From Dipylidium caninum (taxonomy: Eukaryota; Platyhelminthes; Cestoda; Cyclophyllidea; Dipylidiidae): a DNA stretch of 64,000 nt. The notes under the pieces were generated by a model. The model saw only the letters and a list, made by a program, of their open reading frames with translations, was not told the DNA's origin and ran no database searches. Location of the stretch: the NCBI GenBank assembly GCA_017562135.1, contig QEYB01000275.1, forward strand, positions 320,001 to 384,000. The letters are read 5' to 3'. The position numbers and the translations under genes are program-made. Numbering within the stretch: position 1 is the stretch's first letter; each line of letters starts with the position of its first letter. Shown in pieces: positions 22,198 through 34,685 of the stretch.

Positions 22198-25100
22198 CTG
22201 CAAATATAAAAGTTGACAACACGTGATTGATGTATGCGTCTTAGTCCCACCATTGGCCTGAAATATTTGGTATTCTCTCATCCGGGTGGATTTTCACCTT
22301 TGTACGAATTATATTAGTTTTAGTAAAATGGCCTCGATACCGAATACTCACGCCCTTCGCTGGCCGTTTTGCGTGGCAGCCTTCTTGATCCAGCCACCAT
22401 AACCCTCCCCCCCCCCCCCCAAAACATTACATTTTTTGACAATCCTTTGGAATGGCTTTGAGGAGGATTTCTGTTAAAATTTGGGAGCCTCTGTTATTCA
22501 ATCTCGAAGTGGAGTTTTTAGCCCGCTGCCCTTTCGCCTCCTTACGGTCTGAGGTAATGTTCTACGCATGTATTGGGGAAATAAAGAAAGCCTTCTGCGG
22601 GAGATGCTATACCGGCTAGTCGGTCGGAGGGGGTCTGTCGATGAGGAAAGGGAAGAGGGAGGAGGATCCAGCCCCCTGCAACACGCTCGCTCCCTGGAGC
22701 GACGCAATGAGTGACGCGTTCAAAACAGGCCCAGATTGGGGGTTCATTACAGCCCTTCTGTGGGGGGGGGGGTAAGTTAAAGACGCTTTTGGCCACTTGA
22801 ACTTGGCGTCAGGACTTTCAGAGGCCTCGGCTGTGATGAAGTTTGATCGTACAACTGCAATAAGATGTCGCGTTACCTCCAGGGGCATTGTCAGTGTGTG
22901 TCGGTGGCCCCAAAAGTTCTTGCACTCCCACAATTTTAATTTAGAGGCCAAATACATGAGGCCGCCCACCCAATTCCCAGCAGCCGCCTCGGCGTGCTAT
23001 TACGGAAGACTCGTTGCGTGGGCACTTGCGTATGACGGTTTGACGAATCAAAAACGACAGGCGACGTCCCTGGTGAAAGGAGAGGCGTGTGGCAGGCCGC
23101 ACTGAAAACTCTCCTCGCCTCCTAACACGCGAAAAAAGCAGCTTCCTTTTGACCGAAGCGAAAGCAAAATCTTGGAGTTGAGCATGAAAGGTGGAAGGAC
23201 GTCCTCAGAGATTGAGGATTCGGCCCAACTTTACCTCCGACTACAGTCCAAACATCACACAGCTCGTCTACTAAGCATTCGTTGGCCTCCAAAACAACCA
23301 TTCATCCTCCCAAGCACCGAGGACTACGCGCTAATTCGAGATCTGGACGTGCGTTCCCGGTTCTGTGAGGAAACAACGGCACCCACGCGGACCTCCAAGC
23401 CTCCTGGTCATTCACACAGAGCAGAATCATCTGAGTGCGCATTCTGGGACCTTCTACAGGACCACACATCCCTCTTCCGCACACAGGTAACCTTCTGACC
23501 GCGGCGAAATTGCGTCGCAGAGTGTTGAAGCAGCCCCACACTCCTGATCACCTCAAGTGTAGTTCATTGCAAATTCATTTGTGTGATGAGCGTCTACTTC
23601 ACGATTTTCTTCATCCAGGGAACATTCGCCCGAGTGAACATCGCATCCGGGAGCACCTTGAGCAGAGTCGGCGTCGGGTTTGCGTCTACTCTTTGTGGAT
23701 AAGCCTTGCGATGGATTCGTGAATCCGCCCGACTAGAAGTGTCTCTCATCTCATTTGTAGACTTTTGGACGCCTTTACTTGTCGGATTGAACCGACTATG
23801 CTTTCCATGGACACGAAGAGAATGAAGATAGAGTTAAGAAGGAACACGTAACAGATTATGTTTCCCCACTAAGGGGACGCGAAGGTACGAAAGTTAGAGC
23901 AACACGGAAGCATAAAAGGCCTTCTAGTATACGACTTTTTACTGCCTGAGGAGGGCGGGGCGAAAGGAGGAGGAAGAGAAGGTGGAGGAGTAGAGCGGAG
24001 GAGGTGTGCTCTCCCACCGCGCCGATGACACTGAGCCCCAACCTCAAAGAACGCGGGAGTAGGCGTCTTTTCGTGAAAAATATGCCCAAAACGTGGCAAG
24101 GGTTATTAACTGAAGCGGGCTTGCTCCTCTCGCCTTAAACCGCGACCCTCGTGCCCGGTCAACAGCATCCCCACAAAGTGCATCGTGCAAGTTGTTGTCA
24201 CAGGGCGATTTTGTTGATGTTACGGAGGATTTCCCACTTCCTTGTCGGGGCATCGGGGCCACAGACATTTCCCACTGACACTTAATGCTGCTGGCGAGTG
24301 TAGCGTGGCAAGTTCGCCATAGCCACTAAAACCGAAAGATGCGGCGTCCATGGCAATTACGGCGCCAAAAGCGGGTCAGTTTGACCAAAACATTTGCTGC
24401 CTATCATTTTGTGACAGTCATTTTGCAATAGTTGTGATCAGTTGGAGTATTCAGGGGGGCAGGGAGGGAGGTTTTTCTCCCTCGACGCCTGGGCATGAGG
24501 GAAGGCCACGACGGAGGATTCGAAATTAACTCTGACAGCCACTTTCCCCCCGGGAATTGTCTCCGCGAGACCTCGAACTCCGCGGTTCTAGGTAAACTCA
24601 ATTACTCGAAGCTCAGTCAGATATACGCTTTTTTCCCTCCCACCTCAGACGGAAGAACTGAATTGCAAGCGGTCGCCGCCCACGCACACATTTTCAGAAT
24701 TCGTGACATGAGGTACCTCTGGAGTGGGTTGTCAGCCCGCAATCTCCAGAGGAATGACCCGGGCATTAGCTGAGAAGGCCAAGCCAAGAGACCAGGACCA
24801 GGAGATCCAAATCCCAAGGCCCAGCCAACCGACCGCGGTGGGAACCAAGAGGAGGAGCTCAGGTCTGTAACTACTATCCCCGACTAGAGGCCGGAGAGAC
24901 ATAGTTACTCCCGGCGCAAAACAGCCTCGGATGTGGTTGTTAAGAAGACGCTAAGCTAATGTTAAAGGCGCTGGACGTCGGGAAGCGTTGAAATGCCGGG
25001 ACGAATGTTATTTTAAGAAGCTCCGACAAGGCGACACTAGCTGAGCTTTACTCGGGCCAGGATTGAAAGATGGCCATTAATTATGAAAGCATAATGGGAG

Positions 25101-28100
25101 GGGGCTTGCAAATTATGTAAATGATAAGGGTGCGAGGTGAAAGAGAATCAAACACACATCCACCTTACCAGCAGCCTTGATTCCTTTCAAAGCAGACTTG
25201 AACATCTCCTCACACAGTGAGTTCAAGGCGTTTGGTAACCCCTCCGACGAGTTAGACTCCATGCTAGTCGGTGGACATAATTGGCGTGTCTTCTTGCGTC
25301 GTCAAGTCGCTCTTGCGTATCCCGCAGTTTCTCCTCGCGAGCCTGTTTGAACGCGCCGCTGCCGTATTGTTTATCGCCTCCGACCAATCAGAATCGAGCT
25401 GGACGCAACGATATCAGGATAGGAGGACGGTGGTTGGGACAGACAGAAATTTGGCGGAACAAGTGGCCGGTCTATATGGAGGGTGGAGGGGAGAACGATC
25501 AGGGGTGCATGGAGAGTGGTGATGAGTTTGAGTGGTATGTCTGGCGCTGGCTAGGGCTTTCAACTTTCTCGCACCGCCGAAGCCTGACTGCGGTCGGTGC
25601 CATAGGCGACTGGCGCCGAAGGTGAGAATAGAGCGGTTTAGTAAGCAATCACAAGGGATATTCGGGTGTCTCTCGTCCTTCTGCGGCCCCTTGACGGCAG
25701 TTTCACCTAGAGCTGCTACCACCCGAGTGCTCCTGCGTTCTTCGAGGTCTACAGCGTCCTCCGATTCCTCCATTTAATCCTCCTTCGCTACGCAGTCACC
25801 ACACGCAGAAGTGGCGAAAATTTCTGCTTGAAATGAAATTATTTTAGCGTGGAAAGAGTCCTGGTAATACTCGGTTAGATGCGGTGATAATGAATGGACA
25901 GAGTGAGGGATGCGTGCATGCGTGCGTGGAGGCAGAGAGGAAGTGTCAAACGGGGAACATCCAACCAAACCCAGTGTAATGCGGTGATGAGCCCAAGAGA
26001 CGTCTTCTACAGTCTACCTACTTGGGAGTAGGTCTGTTTCTCTCATCATTTTCGGCCTTGGTCCCTTACTAATGTCATCACTCAGCCTCTGCTCTCTGCC
26101 TTTCCACAGCCCCGTGGACGAAACGAGAGGTGGGCGGGCCAGCGTGTGGGCACGAGGCTGCTTTCGACGCGGTGTCCCCTTGTCTCGCAGCAGGCGTTGC
26201 AGGAGAACTGTTGGTTCTTGAAGAGGAGGGAACAGTTTTGGCAATTCTGGCCCTTTTGGAGGATGCAGACGACGATGAGGAAGAAAGTCGTGTGAGTGGA
26301 GGGTGAACCGGTGGGAGAACGAAAGAAATAATGTCTGTAAGTCGACAAAAGGCGAGGTTGAAAACACAGCCACAGCCACAGCCACACACACACACACTCA
26401 GCTCCTGCTTCTTGTTTCCTCCTCTCCGTGAATTTCTTTTGTTTTGACAAGGCATTTCTTTCCCACACATCTGCCAACCTGACCTCATGGGAAGAAGTCG
26501 GCTTTTGGGTAGTGACACGTGGCCGGCGAGGACCAAAACCGCCCTCCACCGCGGGACCAGCTGGCTGGAGCGGGAAGATGCGACCTCATCTGCGCCGGAT
26601 CGAGGGGACGGAGGAGGGCGCGGCGGAGAGCATGAGGCGCCAACTCGGCCGAAGGCTCGGGAGTAGAAGGGCGCAGGTCTCATTGCACTGGGTCTCACGT
26701 CCGCGTAGGAGGCTGCAGTCGATCGAGATAAGGGCGGATTGCAAGGAATGCCCTCCTGGCCGAGAATTGGCCCATTGAGGAGAGAGGAGGCATCCGCCGT
26801 AGAAAAAAAAAATATCCAGATGGCAAAGTGAAGAGGCAGACGAGGCGCAAAGTACACTGGCAGTGGGACAACTGTTGTTGCGTCTCATTGTGATGGAAGT
26901 TTTTCTATTCCTCCCTCGTCCCCACCCACTCGAAAGGCAGTCTTTGGGCCTTTTGCTTCCATTTAATAACGGGCTATAAAGTTGCCATGACGATTTGAGG
27001 TTGTGGCTCAACTTCTTCCCCTTTGCTTCGGCAATACTGACGGGGAACGGGATGACAGGCAGCAGTAGACAGGCTTGACATGCCACTGGGGCACGTGTGG
27101 GTGAACGAGGGCGGCTGGAAGGGCGCCTGCATGAAGTGGAGCCGCATCAGGACGGCTCAGCGAGGCATCCTGGAGCGCTTCATTGGGCTTAACAAAGTCG
27201 CTTTGGGGTGTAAAGGCGGTGAGAGGCTTGTGTGAATGCTAGCGCGGCCCGAGATCCATTGCAATTGGAGAAATGGGTGGGGAAAAAGAGGATTTCATGC
27301 ATCAATCAAAGTAACAACCGCTCGCATGGGGACGCGAGCGCGGGAAATGCGGCCCGTCAGAGGAGGAGGAGCGACGCAGGCTGAGTGCCTGAGGGAAAGT
27401 CTCTTTTAGCCTCCAGACGTGGTGGAGGCGATGGAGGGCGGAAGGCGTGGAGAGTTTAGTAGGCCGCGGAAAGAGGCGCCGAAAGGGACAAGGGAGGAGA
27501 AACGGTGGACTGGAGGACGACCAGCGAGAGGCACTTCGGTGGAAAGAAGGGCAGAAGGGCGAAGAATGTGCCTAGACTCGTGGATGTGAGGCTCCAGACG
27601 ATGGAATGTAACACAACTGCGACTGCAGAGCCTGATGAAGAGGTGGGGCAGCTCTGAAGCCGAGATGAGCCGCAGTGGTGATCCGAAAGGGGGCAGGCAT
27701 CTCGTTGGACTCCACTTCCACTCCGCTGCTCGAAAGTCCTTATCCCAAGCCGAGCATCCTCCGACTTCCTTGATTTCCTATTTTGGGGGAGGATTTTTTT
27801 TTTTGCCCTGAGAGGATTTCAGTTGCCTGGCTCTCCGTGACGAGGCTGGACGGCCTCGTCCCCCCCCGCCCAGTTCTTGAGGCCGTCGGTCCCTCCACGC
27901 GTTTCACTCCACGCCTTGGAGCGGCGTTGACACACACCGTCTCTTCGCATCCTCCACAGGCGTCAAATTCGGGCTGGTGAGCGGACTTTCCTTTCAGACT
28001 TGAGATGTTGAAGGGGTGTGGCGGGCTGGGGGAGGACTGGGGTGCGGGGGTGCGGAGGGACTACAAAGTGTCAAAATGTCTGACATTTGGCGCTTACTGT

Positions 28101-29611
28101 GAGATTTCATCCGGCAAGAAGTCTTTTTCCGTGCAGCCTCTTTTAAGGCCTTTTAAGAGCATATTCGGTTGTCACGACACCTTGGGGAGGAGGCGGGGGG
28201 GGAGGTGGCTTGTGTCGGCGGGGTTGACCACGAGGAAATGGATAGTTGGCGATGCAGAAGCACCTCCTTCGCGCTCGCTGCCCGCCGAGGAATCCCGCCT
28301 CGCAGGCGGAGGAGAGAGGATTTGCTCGACGATGAAAAAAGGACCACGAAAGTGGAAGACGCGAGGATCATCGACGCCAAAGTCAACTGTTTCTGGGGCC
28401 AACATCTTTCAATGTCAATTTGATCTGAACTTCTTGAGCAGGACAAATGAGAGTTTGGAGGGGAATCCTCACCAGGGCCGGACTCTTCGGCCTTGTGCAG
28501 CCTGAGACGCAACCGATGCGTCGCCTTGTCGGAGAACCCTCGTGAAAAGTCATGAAGGCGCCGTCTGTCACTAATCGACGGTTTAATTCTTCTTCTTCTT
28601 TTGTCCTTCTTTTTTTTCTCTTTTAATTATTTCATCGCCCCAGTGCGAGTTCTGTCCGCAGTGACAGACCAGGCGCCGCCGAGTGGGAACGACCGGCACC
28701 AACCTCGCATTGCCATTCCTCCAACCCCTTTTTGCAACTCCCTCCGAGCATTAAAAACCAGTTTTACGACCCCAGAAGACCGGCAAGATGCCTGCAACAA
28801 CGGGGGCGGGTTCGAGAGAAAAATATCCCGCGTTCGACGGACAGTGGGCAGACGAGCCAGCCCACGGCGTCCGTTGAAGTCCTGTGCACAGCCTTGCGTG
28901 GGCATACAATTAATTCACGCTGCCTCGGGCGAATTCCCCTATCAACGGCCAAACAAGCGGGCTTCCCGCTCCCTCCCCGCGCGCTCGCCGCCTCTCGCTC
29001 GCTCCCCCTCGCGCTCCCCTTCGTCCCCATCTCTGTTGTGTCCGTTAAAAGGATGAAAACATGCGTGCGGATGTGGAGGGGGCCGGAGGGGCGGCGACCC
29101 AGGGGAAATAACGAATTTCACAATTGCCGAGGTTGGTGTGGTTCTCGTGCCAACGCCCAGCAGACCGTGAGGCAGACGACGGATGTTGCGCGGGTGCGGG
29201 TGCGGGTGCGCGCGGCGACGGCGGGGAGGCGGCGGGCAGACGTGGATGACTGATGACCACACTCCGGCCGCGCATTCCTTCCGCCAGCCAGAGCGTCCCT
29301 CTCGACTCGGTATGGTCGTGGAACATTCGTGCCAGCCTCGAAGCCCAAACGACAACTTCCGGGGAGGTAAGGCGTTGTCAGAGTCATTCGCATGACCTCC
29401 GTAGTTCTCCGTGATGAGATTCGTTTGCCTCCCCGTGGACCTCCGTTCCCACCACGACGCAGCTCGAGTCGCCTCCTTTCGAGCCCCGTCACCGCTGCAA
29501 TTGGCAGCCACGGCAAGTTGAGCGGAGTATGCTTCGTCCCACGGTGCGGCAACGAGAACTCGGGCACTGAGCCCACCACTTTTATGGACAAAAGACAACA
29601 AAATTCTTAAT
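22198..29611. other. Gene-poor region upstream of the receptor
   Basis: The receptor's first exon or exons (signal peptide and first conserved cysteine) should lie here, but I could not identify them. Low-complexity tracts include C-runs at 22407-22421, a G-run near 22761-22772, and T-rich sequence near 27796-27804. From about 26 kb the sequence becomes GC-richer. Two minus-strand frames (from 26857 and 27086) start with hydrophobic, signal-peptide-like segments but then run into low-complexity sequence. Confidence 0.45.
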
Positions 29612-30552
29612 TAGGCCGGAAAACGTGGAGGTGGAGAGGGAGCGACTGAGTGGTGACGACGTGACCGTCCAATATGTGGTTGGTGGGGAAGTCAACGACG
29701 AAGCCCGCAGAGAAAGAGGGCCGGTAAAGGGGAAGTCTGAGGCGAGGACTGAGAGGCCTACGGTGGAGGCAAGTGGAGGCGCCTCTGAAGCACCAATGTA
29801 CGAAGCGCAGGGGGACGGCAAAGGGATGCTCGTGCTCCTGGATGTGCGTCCAGACGCGGAGTTGGAAAAGGAGCGCGTGGCGCGTGAGCTCATCAATCGG
29901 ATTCAACGAGCTCGCAAGAAGGTTAGTCGGTTGGCCCCCTTCCTCCATTTATCCCCCCCCCCCCCCCCCCCAACATCTACGTTAGATTGCCCACGTGGTG
30001 GACAGCGGTTTGAAATTGGCAATCACCTCCCAGTCAGTCGTCTTTCTATCCCTCGATCCACTCACTCCGTCTCCTGTGTCCACTTGTCTTCTCACCTCTC
30101 AGTCCTCATGGGCTCATCCGCCCATTTCGCATTAAATTCAGAGTCCAGCACTTTCACCCGCCCTTGCGCGAGCACCTTCCCTCATGGGCCCTACACACGC
30201 CCCTTTTTCTTCCTCTCTTTCTGTAGGCGTTTCTAAACTTCATCAACCTTTCAGGGTAACCTGGTGCCGGAAAATGCCATTCAAGTTGTCATTTCAACGG
30301 CCTCCGAGGTGCTGCCACGTGTCCTCGCCTCCCACGCAGTCCTCATTGACGCCACTGTGAAGCAGCCGATCGTCTGCTGCACAGACGAGGCCTCCGTCCT
30401 GGCAACTGCCGCCGCGGCTGCCGAGTCGCGTGGCGAGCGTTTGGGTGATCTTGCGATCTGCGAGACAACTTCGGTGAGTCTTTTACCCAGCCTCCGCCTC
30501 CGCCTCCCCCGCCCCCACCTCCGCCTTCTCGCTTCTCGCTGCTTCGCCAGAC
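29612..30552 (+). pseudogene. Inverted partial duplicate of isoleucyl-tRNA synthetase exons 14-15
   Basis: A plus-strand copy of 35994-36920 (minus strand) that includes both exons and the intron between them with its poly-C tract. The exon 14 copy (to 29921, donor GTTAGT kept) encodes [20 protein letters not shown]. The exon 15 copy spans 30255-30473 and is the same 219 nt length as the original. Introns are as similar as exons, so the copy is a recent DNA-level duplication and not a retrocopy. The start of exon 14 has lost about a dozen bases and its acceptor, and no other synthetase exons are present. It is therefore a gene fragment, although both exons remain open. Confidence 0.9.
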
Positions 30553-31085
30553 ATCGCCCCACTTCCCAACCGACGTCGACTGTGGTCGTGGTGGGAGGCG
30601 TTCCACCTCCTTCTCTCTCTCCCTCCCTCCCTCCCCCCCTCCTTCTCTCACTCGTCTCGTTCTACTCTGTCTGCTCTGGTGTGTCTCGCACTTCGAAATG
30701 CCATGTCTCCCTGCACGACCTGCGTGATCGTCGCGGCAGCGTGCCTCCGAGGAACGTCAGACCCTCAAAATACTGACACAGCATTGCGTCGCTTTGCTTT
30801 GCTTCACCTCGCCTCGCTTCGCCTCGCCTCGCCTCGCCTCGCCTCGCCTCGCCTCGCTTCGTGGAGAAGGCAGCACACATGCACATGCATTAGGCAAGAG
30901 TCACAGAATCGCGGGACATTAAATGCCTGGCTGATGCTCCTCAATAATTCACAGGATGCGCGCGCACTGGCGACCGGCCGCGGCAGTGGACTGGAAAGAG
31001 CGTGGCAGCCCAACCGCCTGACCGAGCGACCAGGCAACGCAGCGAAGTCACTCAGCGATTCCATGGCATGTGCTGCCGTGGCAGA
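30553..31085 (+). repeat. Left arm of a palindromic inverted repeat
   Basis: The arm pairs with 31608-32209 in reverse complement. The strongest match is 30553-31032 with 31733-32209, nearly identical apart from tract lengths. A weaker match continues inward around GCATGTGCTGCCGTGGCAG. It begins exactly where the duplicated synthetase segment stops. No open reading frame with a recognisable domain. Confidence 0.88.
30806..30858 (+). repeat. GCCTC pentamer array
   Basis: Tandem GCCTC units with a few GCTTC variants inside the left palindrome arm. The complementary GGCGA array lies at about 31904-31970, with a different internal order of variants. Confidence 0.85.
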
Positions 31086-31607
31086 TGCATCCCACACAAT
31101 GGCCGTTGCAGGTGCCGGTGACGCGCCGTGGGGGGCGGGGGGGGGGAGCTCTGGCGTTCCAGACTCTGCACCCGGAGAATGCGGGCGAGTAGGAGGAGGA
31201 AAAGGAGATGCTGGAATATAGGGAAAGTCTCCTGCATTCCTTTGCGCTTCTGCAAATATTCTCACAGTTGTTCCATCGCCCCTGGCAGTGTTTGTCTCTC
31301 CCTCGCCCTCTCCCCCTTCACGTGTCATTGAGGCAAAGCACGAGTTCGTGCGGGCGGGCATATTTGAGACCGCCATTCAGACGTGTGACACAACGCGTGT
31401 CAAAGGGGATTCGCGAAAGAACTGCATTGTTCTCTTACTCGCACTGGAGATTATTTGCGAGAGATTAAGGGGGAGCGAGGCCCCGCCCTCGCCCCACGCC
31501 GTCCACTCCTCCGTCTTCGCGAATCCACGCCTCGCACATGCCCACCCACACGAACTCGTGAATGGGGAGATGGCGAGAGAGACAAAAAATGCCTCCGCTA
31601 CGGCCTC
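31086..31607. other. Spacer of the palindrome
   Basis: About 520 bases between the arms. Open frames on both strands lack recognisable motifs. Confidence 0.6.
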
Positions 31608-32209
31608 CCGACCTGCCACGGCAGCACATGCGAAGGAATCGTTGAGTGTCTTCGTTGCGCTCCTCAGTGGCCGGGCTCAACTGCCTGGACCACCTGAACT
31701 GCTTGAGTTGGTTGGTCGGTTGGCCGTTTTGGTCGCTCGGTCAGGCGGTTGGGCTGCCACGCTCTTTCCAGTCCACTGCCGCGGCCGGTCGCCAGTGCGC
31801 GCGCATCCTGTGAATTATTGAGGAGCATCAGCCAGGCATTTAATGTCCCGCGATTCTGTGACTCTTGCCTAATGCACGTGCATGTGTGCTGCCTTCTCCA
31901 CGAAGCGAGGCGAGGCGAGGCGAGGCGAGGCGAGGCGAAGCGAGGCGAGGCGAGGTGAAGCAAAGCGAAGCGCCGCAATGCTGTGTCAGTATTTTGAGGG
32001 TCTGACGTTCCTCGGAGGCACGCTGCCGCGACGATCACGCAGGTCGTGCAGGGAGACATGGCATTTCGAAGTGCGAGACACACCAGAGCAGACAGAGTAG
32101 AACGAGACGAGTGAGAGAAGGAGGGGGGGAGGGAGGGAGGGAGAGAGAGAAGGAGGTGGAACGCCTCCCACCACGATTACAGTCGACGTCGGTTGGAAAG
32201 TGGGGCGCT
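31608..32209 (-). repeat. Right arm of the palindromic inverted repeat
   Basis: Reverse complement of 30553-31085. Relative to the left arm it carries about 55 extra bases just inside 31733. Its outer end (near 32209) adjoins unrelated sequence, whereas the left arm's outer end adjoins the duplicated synthetase exons. Confidence 0.88.
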
Positions 32210-34685
32210 GTCGCCTAGTTGTAACAGGATGCGCTGTGACGTGGAAGACGACGTAGTGCGATGCCTGAAGTGTGAGGAGGACATCGAGGTGGGGAGAGTG
32301 TGAGACCATCTTGAGGCCTGCGAGGTGCGAGGGGCTGTTTGGAACAGGAGGCGGCAAAGTGAAGCCGCAGTTCTACGTCGAAGGTAGAATGCCTAGTCGT
32401 GTTCGACAGGGGACTCCGTGGATGCGTGGAAGGCGAGGTGGAGCGCACAATGGCGGGCGTTCGGCCGATCCGGTTGCACAGACCGCCCCAGACGAGAGCG
32501 TCGGAGCTGTGAGGATGCTCGAGAAGAATGGGAAACGGCGCCTGTGGAACAGCAACACGCGAATGATGCCTACAAGGACGGTGAGGAGGGCGGAACCAGT
32601 CATTGATGGCGTGTTTCGAGGCAGTCGACAGAAAATTTTGCCGCGCGTGCAGCGCTCCCTCCCCCGGCGGTCTTCTCAGCTCTCGGCTTCACCCCGACCA
32701 CGCAAGCGGTTGCGGTGACGCCTTGAAATGCCTCTGTGGAGTGTGGAATGGTGGTCTGAGCGACGAACAGGCGAAATCCCCCTCCCGACAAAGCTCTTTG
32801 AGAGGCCATTGAGCAGAGCGCGAAGAGAGCGTAGGACAATGAAGGCGCCCCAGCTATCTCGGGCTGCTGGCCCCCACCTCACTGGGGGAGTCACGCCGTC
32901 AGGTCCTTTACCGCACACCCCCGGTGACTCCAGCGCCCCCGAGGTAGGTGGGATGAGGCGAAGTCCGCCCCACCGCGGTCGCCCTGCTCAGATGGCGCAT
33001 TTGAAGTCCGATTTGGCCTCCCGAGGTGGATTATGGCAGAAGCGAGGCGCAGGGTGAAGGAAATGCCAACTCCTGACTGATTGGTTGATGCTGTTGGATC
33101 TACAGCGTGGCCCACGACGGGAGGAGCGTAGAGGTCGACATCTTGACAAATGGGCGCGTTCTCGTCCCATTAGCGGGTGTGCGAGCCCAGTACTCCTCCA
33201 TCTCCTGTCTGTCCGCGTTGCTCACCCTCCCCCCCCCCCCCGCCGTCTTAGCCTAAGCCCCCAAATTTCTCCACCCTCCGACTTTCACACCGCCTCGCGG
33301 TTGATGTCTTCGCCCCGTGAAGGGACCATTCTCCTACAGGATGTGCGGGAGTGGAGCTGAGAAGGAGACAGCTGAGTGGGTGGAGAGGTGAGAGAGGAGA
33401 AGAGAGGACGGAGGGCGCTGGCGCCAGAGGGAGGGGGAAGCGCAGAAGCGGAGGCGAACCCGCTCCTGGCCTTCGACCCACCACCTCCCGCCCGACCCAT
33501 CCCACGTGAGTCTAGGCGTCGCCTCGACTGCACAGATGCGTGTGGCCGTCAGCCTGTCAGTGGTGGTCAGGCGGACGGCCCACCTCCACGTCATCTCTCC
33601 TCGCCTCCTCCACCCCCCCCCCTCCTCGACCCCATCGCCGAGCTGCCAACTGCTACCACCCTACGTCTCCGTCCACTCCACACTCCTGCCACTCGCGCAA
33701 TGCGCCCGTCGCCTCGCAAGTGCCTGCGAGCGCCCCTCTGTGGCCGCTCCACTCCCCGCTGCCCGCGCTGCGTGCCACCTGCGATGCCGACGACGCGTGC
33801 GCCGAGGTGGAGGGGATCGCACCGTCCTCCCGACGGCCTCCACGAGCACACGCACCCGGTCTCCGGCATTCCCTCCCTTCCGCCTTCCAAGTGCCGATAG
33901 CACCCGACAGAAATGCGCCGCATCTTGACTGACGTATTCCCACCCGCTACTCGACCTCATCGCTGTGGACGAGCTATGGCTCAGCAACTCGAACAGGCGG
34001 ACGTTTGGCCCACCCAACCCCAGCCCCCCCCCACCCCCCACCCCCGCTCCACAGATGCATGACCTCATCACTCGCTCATTCCGACTAATGAATTGAACTC
34101 TTCCTCCTGCCGCTCTCCCCGCCTCCTCCCGCTCCCCCTCCCCCTCCCCCACCGGCACACTCGACATGCCCCGCCTCGAAGCCGACTTCCACGCCAAGCT
34201 ATCACCTCCCCACAGTTAGACAGCCCCACGGGATGCGGTGGAAGGCGAAGAGCAACGGTGCCTCCGCTTGTCCACCCAACAACCCAATCCCGCGTCACTA
34301 GTCGGCGTTGCCGCCCGAGCCTACCTACTCCCAACCGCATTGCAACTCCGGCGGGCCCACCGCCACCCACGCCCACGCCACCGCCCACCCCGGTCCCCGG
34401 CCCCGGCCTCCGTCTCAGCCTCCTGCCTTCCTCTCCTCCACATCTCAGTGGAACACGAGCCAGAGGCGCTCCTCGCCAACACAGAGCCTCCGATTCGACA
34501 GGCTTCGTCATCGACGCAGCCATGGTGCGCCCCACCAGACGACCAGGTGGCGAGACGGCTGAACGTGGAGTCTGCGATGCCCGCGGCGTGCAGGCGAACT
34601 GAGCCATGAGACGAGCCGACCCTCCGCAATCCCGCCAATGAGCGGCAGAAGTCAGAAGACGAGGGAGTCCACGCAACATCTCTCC
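32210..34685. other. GC-rich low-complexity region downstream of the synthetase gene
   Basis: Contains C-runs (about 33228-33241, 33611-33622) and long CCT/CCACC-biased tracts that generate many overlapping open frames on both strands. Near 32228-32330 a plus-strand frame has a C-x2-C...H-x3-C zinc-finger-like spacing (CLKCEED, then DHLEAC) but is broken by a stop, and no family could be assigned. The synthetase 3' UTR must begin at the upper end. Confidence 0.4.

Noticed and set aside
26078..27086. Minus-strand frames starting with signal-peptide-like hydrophobic segments, possible first exon of the receptor
   Set aside because: They continue into low-complexity sequence, and I could not find a donor in the required phase or the first conserved cysteine of the hormone-binding domain.
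29625..30473. Second functional isoleucyl-tRNA synthetase gene
   Set aside because: Only two of seventeen exons are present, the first lacks its acceptor, and no catalytic motif is nearby.
32272..34609. Several plus- and minus-strand frames of 100-200 codons
   Set aside because: They overlap on both strands in CCT/CCACC-biased GC-rich DNA, where long stop-free frames are expected by composition.
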